From NCBI GenBank assembly GCA_029706075.1, contig JAINUG010000131.1:1612001-1676000 (forward strand): 64,000 bases of DNA, given 5' to 3'. Both the position numbers and the translations under genes were made by a program. Source of the stretch: Aldrovandia affinis. Taxonomy: Eukaryota; Chordata; Actinopteri; Notacanthiformes; Halosauridae. This document shows positions 11,178-22,005 of this stretch, one piece after another (the stretch's first letter is position 1; each line of letters begins with the position of its first letter). The notes below the pieces were generated by a model that was not told where the DNA came from, did no database searches, and saw only the letters and a program-made list of their open reading frames with translations.

Positions 11178-11540
11178 TATACACATTTATTAATTTCACA
11201 GCAACGCTTTCAGTACCTGCTAAAACAACTGGTTAGCTAGTTAACCTCAGCTGCCTGTTTATTTCAATGAACAAATTACATTATATGTAATACAAATACA
11301 ACGCCTACTAACATCGCTAGAATCACCAGCTACATTCTCCATAAGTAAAGATCACCTTATATAAATGTACCTGAATAAATGCATTAAAGTTAGATGATCT
11401 GTGCCAATATATGACTGTATATCAATTCTCACAAATCTTGAGAATAACAATAGCAACACAAAACAAATGCTCATTGTCCTCACTCCAGAACGCCACACAG
11501 TGAATGCACGTTTTATGATTACATTACTGTTGCTCCAAAT
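11178..11540 (+). repeat. Unclassified dispersed repeat, copy A
   Basis: At 11,280-11,540 it matches 50,640-51,255. Shared stretches include GCATTAAAGTTAGATGATCT, GTGCCAATATATGACTGTAT and CTCCAGAACGCCACACAGTG. It has no coding capacity and no recognised termini. A further shared piece, ATTGCTTTTCTGTGG, lies 5' of each copy (10,889 and 49,999), so the unit may be longer and interrupted. It may be a non-autonomous DNA transposon, but that is not shown. Confidence 0.6.
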
Positions 11541-11747
11541 AATTGCTTCCCATCCTACATTCATTCAGTAACTTGTGTTTCTTCATCTTTTCATGAGTAT
11601 TCCATCTCAAGATATTGTAGTCTATGGGTGTTATCAATGTGTGCAATCTTGCCAAGTGTTAGGAGATATCTGTGCTTGTGATATGTAAATAAATGTTTTC
11701 AAGTTAATTACTATTTAAACTCATTTTCAACATTTTATCATCGTATA

Positions 11748-11749
11748 GC

Positions 11750-11787
<38 letters not shown>
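11748..11787. repeat. (TA)n(TG)n microsatellite
   Basis: An alternating TA run passes directly into TG repeats in AT-rich sequence. Confidence 0.9.
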
Positions 11788-12111
11788 CTTTGTGTTACAT
11801 GACAAAACTAAGTACATTTTCCATAACGCCAATTTACTATATATTCATGTAGGATTACTGTGTTATGTTTGTGCTCAGTAAAGATATTATAAATAATAAC
11901 AGAACATCAACTAGCTCCATATAGTATTACATTTATTACAGAATAAAAATACATTTCTGTATTTTTAGGCAAAACCTGTGGTTCTTATATGTGTTCATAA
12001 TAACAATGTGTTGTTCTGAATGGTTGTTCCTTTGCTCATTGTATTGTTTGAAACTGGAAAGTATGTGTAATTCTTCAAATTCAGGGTATATGAAGTATGT
12101 GTTTAGTGAGG

Positions 12112-12300
12112 TATAGCATTATTGGCACCCTTGATGAAAATTAGCAGAAAATGCTGCATAAAAAAACAATACAGATAATGATTGTGTGCTCAAACATATG
12201 GGAAACTATTATTTTATTCTAGTGCAATTATTAATTTTCTCTAAAAAACGTAGGTGTCAAAATTATTGCCACCCCTAAAGATTATTAACAAAAAATGATT
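12112..12300 (+). mobile_element. Tc1-like left terminal region remnant
   Basis: The GCATTATTGGCACCCTTGAT start and, about 135 bases on, AGGTGTCAAAATTATTGCCA are the outer and inner repeat blocks of a Tc1 terminal inverted repeat. No transposase follows. Confidence 0.55.
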
Positions 12301-14379
12301 TCAGTTATTTTTGTTAAAGTTTCTGTTCCAGACCCCGAGTGGCTTGCCCCCATCCCGCAGCCCCAAAAATAGCAGAGTAGCGATTAAAAGCAAAAAAAAA
12401 CACACAAGCACAGTTTGCGATGTACATATGTAGCCTAGTTTACAGTCTCTAGTATATTTAAACTGTTAGCCAGTGCTTATAATTAAGGTCAGACGTTAGA
12501 GGGCTCTTAACTGAACCTATAAAGCAGATTCACACGCGGTTTTCATAGTTTTTTTGGCTCACATTTATGAAGATACTTGGCTCTTAAATGTTATTATAAA
12601 TTTAACACACTGACGTTGAATGAAAGCGTTTGTACACCTTCCTCTTACGTTTCCTTTGGCATCTAACTTGAAACCAAAACGTGCATACAATACTTATTTG
12701 TAAGGTTGGAATCCCTCCATTTTTGCGTACTCTAGCTTATCATCATAGTTGATTATTTGTCATAAAAACATTTTCGCTGAGATTCTTCCTGTGTTATAGT
12801 TAAATAGGGCGAATGTTTCCATGATGCATTGTATTATAAAGATGTACATATAACTGCATTAGAACATCAAAAATGATTCAAAAATATATTTTTGTGGCTA
12901 CGTGTTTCGTAACTTTATGTACATTTTAAAATCAGATTAAAATGATCAAAATGTAGTAATCTATGAAACCTATAAACCTAGTAATCTAAACTAATGATTT
13001 ACGTAAAATGGACCAACTTGCAAAGCATAAAAGGTTAGAAATGCAAACAGTACTTTTCAAATAAACAAAAAGTAGCAACACTACAGTCCACTACAGTGTA
13101 TTAACATGACCTAGGGTAAGGCAATTTTATAAAACATAAACACTTAACAAGTATCATTTAATAAGACCTGTAGAGGCCATTTTAAATAAAATCCCTACAT
13201 TTATCAAATCCAGTATGAATCATTCATAGCTATCTACCTGCTACCAGTGGATGCTTGTAACAAAACCAAGTAGTAGCCACATAAAACCCTGTATACTGAC
13301 TTATTGCAACAAGTGTCTAAATGACGTCCAGAGACGCACCATGTTTTCCTCTTAATATCATGACTTACTGTAACGACCTTTATCTCCGTACAAGTCATAT
13401 TTACACTCCCTTCTGTGAGCTTTGAATCCGTTTTGTGTTAGCCTACTCTTCCTCAAGGAAGATCTGGATATAATAGTTCTGAAGTTTTGATTCAAACAAA
13501 ATTACAGTTTTAGAGTCCTCCGATTTGAGTTCTTATTTATGTTTAAATGCGTGTATTTTGTTATTCAATGTAGCTATGGTAGTACTGAGTATATATTGAT
13601 ATATTGATATTTTCGGTAGAATTTATTCACCAACGCACATTCGGAACCTTTTTATCAAATAGGTTATTCAAGATAAATTCTACTATGAAATATTTTGGAA
13701 AATAACGATTTTCCATATTTTTCATATACACCGTTTTGAAACTAATTGCACCCTCGGACACCACAACAACACAACTGTACAACTTGCCAAAATGAGAGGA
13801 CTGATTATTCTTCTCATGCAAATGTAAAGTCATGTGAGGTAGTCATTCTGTAGCTACTTGTACTGCTTATTGCATAGGCAGTATCGTTCTACTTAAACGT
13901 GATATCTTTTAAATAGCCCGTGTTTAGTTTAAGAATACATATTTGAAATTATAACATACGCAGTTTCGTTGCCAGGAGGTCACCCGCAACATAAAAAACT
14001 GTCTATCACCTCATGAGTTTGTTGGTTTCCAGTAGAAATACAGTAGCCTTTTTAGGCGAAAAGCATGTTATTCGTGGTGTTCAATGGTGTTTCTCTCGTG
14101 TGTGTTTGGCCAGACAGGCAGACGGAGGTTAACCAAGGTGTTGAGTAGCGCAGGGGGAACTTTTAAATGAAATTAATGAACTCACATTCAGCTATTTAGC
14201 TATGTTTGTTTGAATACACGTGCACTCTCACACACACATATATTCCGCAGTCGCGATATGCCTACTGGAAATATCTACGTTTGAACGATGACTCTCGGAG
14301 GTATGTCCGAGTTTCTAAAAAAGTGATTTCAGTGCATTTTTAAATGTAAATATAACTTCATGTGAGTCCTTGACCCAGG

Positions 14380-14560
14380 CGGGCGAGCCAGTCACGTGAC
14401 GAGGCTGCGACCACTCTCCCGCTGCGGTTTCCCATTGGTCCCATGCCTCTGTTCCGATCGGTGATTGGCTCTCAGCACAAGTTCACGTGAAGGCAATTTG
14501 ATCTAGAAAGCCCGTCTGTGACAGCGTGGCTGTGGAAGTCTCATCAATGAACTGACCTGC
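14380..14560 (+). promoter_or_regulatory. Likely ppp1r3b promoter region (E-boxes and CCAAT boxes)
   Basis: This GC-rich island in AT-rich sequence contains GTCACGTGAC at 14,391-14,400, a second CACGTG at 14,484-14,489, and two inverted CCAAT boxes (ATTGG at 14,434 and 14,464). No TATA box is obvious. It lies about 4 kb upstream of the ppp1r3b coding exon, which begins at a splice acceptor, so an untranslated first exon is expected upstream. The link to ppp1r3b is by position only. It could also serve a divergent transcript. Confidence 0.45.
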
Positions 14561-17280
14561 GTGGAAGCCCACGCGTGGACATAGCTACACATGTAACATT
14601 TTAAAGTAAGCTGTAGTCCTGGAATGTACATTTCAGGACTTTTCAAAGAGCAATCAAAGCATGATGGACCAATAACGCTGCGAAGCATTAACTCCACTCA
14701 TCTCCACTGTCCCTTGGCAGTGTTTCAGAGGAAGTGCACCAGGTAGGCTACGTTTCATCGTCTAAAACAAAACCCAGGTTTTGTTACTGTAACCAAAACT
14801 TTTATCTTGGGGTTTCCTCATCGACTTCATACGTCATATACCTCGCACATATGTGCTTTAAAGTTAGACAATTTAAAAGAGCACTTGCTTCTTGGGTGCT
14901 TTCAACCTGCGAAGTAGTTATTAGTCTACTTTATCCGTATCAAAATGTCGACATAAAGAATCGTTCCGAACATTAACCTGAGTGATCGCAGATAGGGACA
15001 CATTATGCGGAGGACTTTACATTTACAATTTGTCAACGATTTAATCGGGCTACGTTTATAAAGAAACGTTCTTTCGAGTGCACTGCATTTATCAAATCAA
15101 ATCATTTGTATGTTTATACATTGTATTTCGAAAGACGTGCGTTGTTGTTACATTATTTGTTTAAAGTTCGTTAGCTAGCCTACATGTAACAGACTCCCGT
15201 AGTTCTTCAGTTGCTGTCCTATCAAGTAGGCTATTCGTTCTAAAGTATAGCCCAATATTATGGGCTGTGGGCAGTAGTCTGTCCCTGACCAGTGCCATTA
15301 TCAACAGCGATCAGAAACTTTATGCAAATATAGCTGCCGGTAGAACAGGAAGAGGCGCAGGCGAATAGCCCATAAAACAATTGCATTTCCAACGTGGAAA
15401 CTAATTGTTTTTATCAGTTGCGCATTCAGTCAGTTTCAGTTTTCAAAATGAACTTGGTGAATAAACATCTGTGATTAGCTGGACTTTTGCCGGTCCATTT
15501 TCCCCGCAATGACGAATTAAAAATACGGAACGTTATTTGGCTACACTGTTAAAACCAGGAAGCCGGATACCAGCGAAGGAAGTAGGCTATCCCATCGACT
15601 GTACATAGGACAGCAAAATTAACATCTAAAGGTAGTTATGCACTTAAAAATCGAATTCGATTGATTTCTTGGAGGTTTTGCGGAGATTAGTATAGGAATT
15701 GTATTTGTTGTGCGTAAAACAACCGAAATAAATGACTGTCTAGGTGCCTTCTGTCTTCCCCTTTCCCATCGGTTAAAGTATTAAAGATGGTTAGCGCAGT
15801 TATCTTGTGATCCAGTTCATGAGATAATGTACCGAAGTGTCAATACACTATTTGAAAGAATGTTAAACCTTTTAGTTGACTAGATGGCTAACTCTTATAA
15901 TGATCGGTTGTAGTCACTTAACTTCTTCATGTTAATTAAACTGTGAGATGTGAGTAGTATGTGGTTTCTCCATATAATCACTGACAACCCATTTCACGCA
16001 ATGGGCTGGCAGAGGAAAAATTATAGGGACTGCCTAAGCATGCAGTGAGTTTCATGAGAGAAAGTGTCACAATCTGGCTGTATTGGCAAAGAAATGCGTT
16101 GATAGGAGGCCCTGAGACAGAGAGTGAAGGACAGTGTCAAGGTTGATGCACAGCCAGGGGAAAGACAGTACCTTGATGCAGAAACAGAGAAAGATTGTAG
16201 ACTGCATGTCTTAAGGTATGGTGTGGTAGCTGACAGCATGACTTACTGAGGGTACGCCTAGCATCAGAGCAAGTTAGAGGGACAGTGTTAAGAGTCAGGA
16301 ACCCTCCAGATAGACTAAGTTCACTAAGGAAAGGATAAAAAGTTGTGAAAAATAAAATGTAAAAGAAAGTGCCAAGTATATGTGTTGTATGGTTGTTTAC
16401 ACTGTTAGTTATTGTAACCTTGTAGCAGTGGTTGAAATGCTTACCATTATAGGCATGGGGCTTGTTTCTTACGAGGCGCACGGTTCTGTTACAATTCTGT
16501 TTTATCGCCAGCTGACTAATGACTTAATTGCATTTGTAGTGTGGTATGAATGACTATAAAATACATTGTAACATACTCGGAGGAGTGCTTTCATTGGGAC
16601 AAAACAGTTGTGGCAGGAATGCATGCACCGTTTACACAAGTGAACTCGGCTGGAAATATGGTTAATACATAACAATATTGCGCTGAGAAACAAGCCTATA
16701 GCTATTTACCTCAAATGGAAAATGTACATCAACGCTGGAGACATTTCAGCCTATAATGTAGTATTTTAAGGCTTAGATCTAGATTGCAGTTAAAATGAAT
16801 GTTAATTGATTAAGTCTGCATTTTAAAATCAATAAAATATCAAGTATTTAATCAAATAAAATGTCTATATAATCTTGTTGGCTTATATAGGACACATGTG
16901 GGTTTAAAGGGTACACATGTACCTTATAAACCCAGTCTGGACTTTTCACATTTGCAGTTAAGAAAAGTAGTTTCATTTATACATTTATGACTAAATCTGC
17001 CAGGTGTGTTTAGATATTAATCGTCAATTTGATACCCAATTTATTGGGAAATAATTCAAATGAAAACATTCAGAAAACATTTAAAACTTAGATTATGGCG
17101 GGCTTAATTGGGCCACTTTCTACAGGACAATTGCTCAAGTCACTGCACAAAATATGTGTATGCATAAGTCTACAATTAGCCCATGGTTGCCATCTTCTCT
17201 AAACATTTGTATAAGCAGATGGAGACCATGACACAACATTAGTTCTGTATGCCAAATGATTTATTCAGCTGCAAACATAA

Positions 17281-17295
17281 ACACCAGAGGGCGCC
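17281..17295 (+). promoter_or_regulatory. CTCF-like motif
   Basis: ACACCAGAGGGCGCC matches the CTCF core consensus at 14 of 15 positions. It is one of three such motifs within 1.3 kb upstream of the ppp1r3b coding exon. Confidence 0.4.
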
Positions 17296-18234
17296 CTGGC
17301 ACCAAATATGTTGTATTTCACCGATTAGCACATAGTGCAGCTGATGCAATTAAGAACACGGTGGGGGGAAAAAGTCATATTTGCCACAACATATTCATAG
17401 ACTGAACTCATACTGTCTTGTAAGCTGTGCTATTTATGCAGGGCTAGCATTTGTACCATGAAAAATGTTGTCATATCAGGCTTTACAATTTAGTGCTTAT
17501 TTATCCATGTATAACATTGTAAATGTTTTATAAAAAATGTCAAATCAGACAGTATAAAAAAGTACAGAAGTGACTGAGGACTGAGATGTGGTTTGGTCAT
17601 TGAAGATGACCAGTTCCTGTTACTTGGTGACTGCACTGCTGCCTTCACTGGGCACAGTAGGATCCATTCTTTATGGAAGGTGGCTTTATGATAGACATCA
17701 TTCTAAAATCCTTGAAAATATTTTTGTTCTTGAAAGTAATGGAAAGCGCTCAAATATTCCACTTCCCTTGAAAAGTCCAAATTTAAAAGGAAAAACCTTT
17801 TCAGCAAGTAAAATGCATCCTTTCTAATTGCTAACTAACTAATTGGACAGCTCACTGGTTTGAACATTAATTATATAACTAAAATTATTCAGTCACTGGA
17901 GTGTGTACATTTGTAGACATAAAATCTATCAAAAGTATTGCTCCTAAAAAGGTATTGCTACTTCACCAATGAAGCTCTATAGCACAAAGTAGGCCTAACC
18001 TCTGCAGTAAAATAAATCCTTGAAATTCATGCATTCATCTTTAACATGTTATGGAAAATATAAATCTGATTTGAGCAGGAACCTTATTTAAAGATAGGCA
18101 GTTATTTGTTATACGCTACTGAATACGAATGCCTTGATTCAGGTTTTGTGTAACAGAGTAAAGCATCAAAAATACCTTTTCCTGCAGACTGCACCACCTT
18201 ATCATGTTTACATATCAAATTGTAACTTTTTCAT

Positions 18235-18246
18235 CCAGTAGGGGGC
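18235..18246 (+). promoter_or_regulatory. CTCF-like motif
   Basis: CCAGTAGGGGGC is a perfect 12-base match to the CTCF core CCASYAGRKGGC. Confidence 0.4.
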
Positions 18247-18495
18247 CTTGCCAAATTGCCAGTGGTTAAGTATGGCAAGGGTTGTTTGGATTACATTGCA
18301 TACATTTCAGAGTGGAGCCATATTTACAATTGTCACTATGCAGAAGCTTCTGCCTCTTAGTAGTTCAACCTTTTGTTTGCTACATTGTGTCTTTAGAGAG
18401 GACATACAGTGCTTTTATTTATTCAATTGGCAATATAATTTGACAGATCTGTAGAGAAAATGTAAAAAACGTAATTCTCAATTTTTGTGTTGTTT

Positions 18496-18508
18496 TGCCC
18501 TCTAGTGT
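18496..18508 (-). promoter_or_regulatory. CTCF-like motif overlapping the ppp1r3b splice acceptor
   Basis: On the minus strand ACACTAGAGGGCA matches the CTCF core at 12 of 13 positions. The same bases on the plus strand are the polypyrimidine/AG of the ppp1r3b acceptor (TTTTGCCCTCTAG, AG at 18,504-18,505). Confidence 0.35.
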
Positions 18509-18536
18509 GTTCAGCTTCATCGCTCAGAAATCCACC

Positions 18537-19394
18537 ATGCCAATCGAGTTGGCCATGCCGCTATATTTTTCGAGAGACGACTTCCACCAGCGGAGGAGCT
18601 TGAAGAGGGGGAAGGCCCTGCGGCCATGCCTGCTCCCATGCGCCAGCCTCCCACGGCCCGTCCCGCACAAACCGAGAGAGGCTAGCGATACCCTTGGCAA
18701 CCGTGGCAAAGCCAAGAAGCAGGTGTCCTTCGCCGACCACAAGGGCCTGGCCCTGACCATGGTGAAGGTCTTCTCAGAGTTCGAGGACCCCATCGACATA
18801 CCGCTCAACATTCGGGAGCTCCTCAGCTCCGTGGCCAACCTGTCTATGAACGAGGAGAGGCTGCTCCTGGACTTCGTCCAGCCCTCCTCGGACTACCTGC
18901 TGTTCCGCCAGCAGCTGGAGAGCCTGCGCGTCTGCCTGGAACACTGCACACTGAAGAACACTGTGCTGGCGGGCACAGTCAAGGTAAAAAACCTGTCCTT
19001 CAAGAAGGCGGTCAAGGTGCGCATCACCTTTGACACCTGGAAGACCCACACTGATGTGGAGTGCCAGTACATGAAGGACACCTACACAGGCGCCGACCGC
19101 GACACATTCTCCTTCGAAGTAGGCCTGCCTGGCCAGCTCCGCCCCAATGAGCGTGTGGAGTTTGCGATCTCCTACGAGGTCAACGGGCGCACCTACTGGG
19201 ACAGCAACCAAGGCCAGAACTACAGGATCATTCAGTCGGCTCTGAAGGATGACCCTGTCAGCAGTTATCGGCGGCAGGGCCTGAGTGAGTTGGGCGTTCA
19301 CTGTGACCCATACGGAAGCCCTCAGTGCTCTCACAGGATCTTCCCGGAGTGGCCAGGCTACATGGCGTATGAGGAAATCGGGCCTTACTACTAA
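18537..19394 (+). CDS. ppp1r3b: Protein phosphatase 1 regulatory subunit 3B (hepatic glycogen-targeting subunit)
   Basis: It tethers PP1 catalytic subunit to glycogen, favouring activation of glycogen synthase and restraint of phosphorylase (family knowledge). The 285 residues equal the human length as I recall it. The PP1-docking RVxF site is QVSF at residues 62-65, followed by the strongly conserved ADHKGLALTMVKVFSEF. A CBM21 glycogen-binding domain spans about 125-232, with GTVKVKNLSFKKAVKVR from 146 and TYWDSNQGQNYR from 219. The end, FPEWPGYMAYEEIGPYY, is the family C-terminus. The start is ATG 18,537 (context ACCATGC). An open frame extends upstream of it to the splice acceptor at 18,504-18,505, but without an ATG. 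The coding region is a single exon. The next gene, eri1, starts 5.6 kb downstream on the same strand. Confidence 0.96.
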   Translation: MPIELAMPLYFSRDDFHQRRSLKRGKALRPCLLPCASLPRPVPHKPREASDTLGNRGKAKKQVSFADHKGLALTMVKVFSEFEDPIDIPLNIRELLSSVANLSMNEERLLLDFVQPSSDYLLFRQQLESLRVCLEHCTLKNTVLAGTVKVKNLSFKKAVKVRITFDTWKTHTDVECQYMKDTYTGADRDTFSFEVGLPGQLRPNERVEFAISYEVNGRTYWDSNQGQNYRIIQSALKDDPVSSYRRQGLSELGVHCDPYGSPQCSHRIFPEWPGYMAYEEIGPYY

Positions 19395-22005
19395 GATGCC
19401 TGATTAGGTTCAGAGGTGAGGTCTGAGAAGAGGCAAACTTAAGCCTCCAGTAGCTTAAACGCATACTGATCTACTAAACAGGAAGAGAAAGGAAAAAGAC
19501 GTTGCATTAGGAGTGATGCTGAACAGTCAGCTGACCAAACATGGAAATCCCAGTTGAATGGGCACTCTCCTCAGTATTGGAGCCAATAGATACTTTGAGA
19601 GCAGCAAGCTCATGGTAGCCTAAGGACCTTAGGGAAACAACCAGGAAGTAGAAGCGCTTGTTTAGAGATTAAAAGTTTACGTCACATTGCCGAGTGCAAT
19701 ATCATAAAATCTTACATTATGAATATGAACATGCAATACAAAGCCAGTATTTAATGGTGCCAAGAGAGCAAATGTTTCCAGCCATAATATGGGAACAACA
19801 GCCTGACTGATGAACACATCCTTCTATCCTTTGCAGACATGCGTTTTTGTTTTAGGATTTCAGTGAAAGTGTGTTGTGCGTCAGAGTCCATCTGCTCACA
19901 GCCTTTCTCACCCTCCTACCTTTCATGTGTGCTGTATGCAAATGCTAAACCAATGACTCCCCTGTAGCAAGAATGCTCTTGTTCTCAATGAGAAAGACTG
20001 AATAAGGGTTTTTGGAAGATTGTGTACGTGTGCACGTGCACAAGTGTATATGTGCGTGTGTGAGAGCAAAAGCGTAACAGAAAAGGATGTTCAACTCTGC
20101 TATGTCTGCTGCTAATGTCAATGAGTGTATTTCACCCTAGTAGTGATTGCTTGTAGTGCATGCTGCAAACAAAATAGTATTTCTATGCAAGTCCAAAGAT
20201 GTCTTCCATGTGTCGTGGAATATTGTTCCCGAAGTTACTGACCCTGGTAACGGATTTAAAACACACCCACTGCTCAGAAAATGTTAATGGTTAAGCCATT
20301 TGTGAAATCTTTGTTCATTTAAAGAATGTGATTTTGTGTTGTCCACAATGGCTCAAAGGAAAAGGGGAGTCTTAATAAAAAAATAAAAAAAGAACTATGT
20401 GAAAGATCATGATGAAAATAGAACAGGTCTGCAAGGGTACAGCTTGTGGACGTGACAGAAAGCTGTGTTAAAGACCTGTGTCTGTGGGATGTCGGCCTGG
20501 ATGGCTGACAGGCAGTGACTCGAGATTGAGCGAGTTGGCTGCTTGGAGATGGGTATTTGACTGATTATTCTAATGGCAGCATAGCTACTGAAGTAATCAT
20601 GGACCTGCTACAAATAATCCGATTTAAGTGCCATCCAGTCCTGCTACAGAAAGTTATGTGATCTCAACTGGAGAGTCCAATGTTGGGATCTGTAGGATTT
20701 GGATTATTGTGTCGTGGTCCTAAGAGATGTCTTTGAATAGATGCGTCTATGTTGGCCTCTTCTTAAACATTTCAATCTTGTTTGAGGTTCAATGGACTTG
20801 AGGTTAAATGTATTCTATGGTGACCAAATGCTCAACTATACTTCCCAATTCAATTAGGGTATCAAGCATGAGCAATTCGCCAGCTCTTTGTCCATTCTAT
20901 AAATGCTACTATAAGCTACCAACAGCAAAATATTTCATAGATGATATACCCATTTGATGATCTTTGAATGTTCTACACTTATAGCCTTTGTCACAACAAG
21001 AATATGCCACTAATGCACATTTCAGGTAATTGATTTATATGCCACCGTAACTTGTAATGTGCTTTTTAGGATGTGGTTTTTCACATTTTGAGAATTTAAT
21101 TGATGTCTCTCACAGCGTAATTCCTCTTTTAGTTTATTCATTGAAACATAAGAGACTCGCTGAGTAAGAACTGAGGTGACTACCATGGGCTGCTTAAAGA
21201 TGTCATTATCTCAACTGAAGTAAAATCATATCTGTTTGAAAGAGCTATCCATTTTCTGGCACAGGAATCATTGTGTTCCACTGAGTCCGCTGAGTTAGCA
21301 CAATTGATTGGATCTTAAAAAAAACTAATTTTAAGAGAATATTATTATTTGTGAAAGCCTTTTTAATTGTTAATATTGAACAAAACTGTAGAGTCCCAAG
21401 ACATTATCCCAGTATTGTAAGTATTCGGTTTTATGTGTGATTAATATGTGAAGTTAAACTGTAAAGAAGTTAAGGTTTTATATTAGTTTGTTTGGTTTTT
21501 CAGTTTTACCACAGTAACTGCAATGTTTTATATACTTTGGATAAAGAAATGTCTCCCACAACATAAAAAGTGTTCATAGAGTATAATCTTAACTCACTAT
21601 GATTATTTGTGTTTGAGAATGTTTAGGTATTGATGGGAAGTTCTTGTTGTTCCTTGTGTTAATGTGTTAATGTGTTAATTTAAGTTTAAATTTGCCTTGC
21701 ACTTTAAGGGAACCACAACACTAATTTACTGAAAAGAACATCATAAATATAGAATGGTCAGTAAGATCAGAACCATGCAGTGGTAGTTTGTAGTTCAGGT
21801 CATTATATGGTCAGTGGTGATGGGTGTTCATTCAGTGGTGGTGTAGTCTGAGAAACTATTCATTTCACTGTTGTTGTTTTTTCCCCCTTTACTGTTTATG
21901 CAAAACTGTTTCCGTTCTGTTTGAAATTGTCATGGTTTGTGTTCAATCTGGTTCTCACTAGTCTTTCCTGCTTTTTGTAAATAAAGTCAGTTTTTGAAAA
22001 TGCCC
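19395..22005 (+). other. ppp1r3b: ppp1r3b 3' untranslated region (probable extent)
   Basis: This is 2.6 kb of non-coding, AT-rich sequence without recognised transposons between the stop codon and the strong poly(A) signal near 21,980. The lack of repeats contrasts with the rest of the window. It holds a TG-rich run near 20,020-20,065 and a GTGTTAAT triplication at 21,656-21,678. The extent is inferred. Confidence 0.45.
21980..21985 (+). terminator. Candidate ppp1r3b poly(A) signal
   Basis: AATAAA is followed within 25 bases by T- and GT-rich sequence (GTCAGTTTTTGAAAATGCCC). Another AATAAA lies at about 22,122. Confidence 0.5.

Noticed and set aside
13330-13500. Possible minus-strand exon ending at ACA|GTAAGT (residues such as FKAHRRECKYDLYGDKGRY)
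   Set aside because: Good donor and a ~45-codon frame, but it ends in phase 1. It cannot join directly to the phase-0 exon at 9,616, and no partner exon was found.
18495-18536. Upstream in-frame extension of ppp1r3b
   Set aside because: The frame is open but has no ATG. It crosses the splice acceptor TTTTGCCCTCTAG, and the conserved length fits a start at 18,537.
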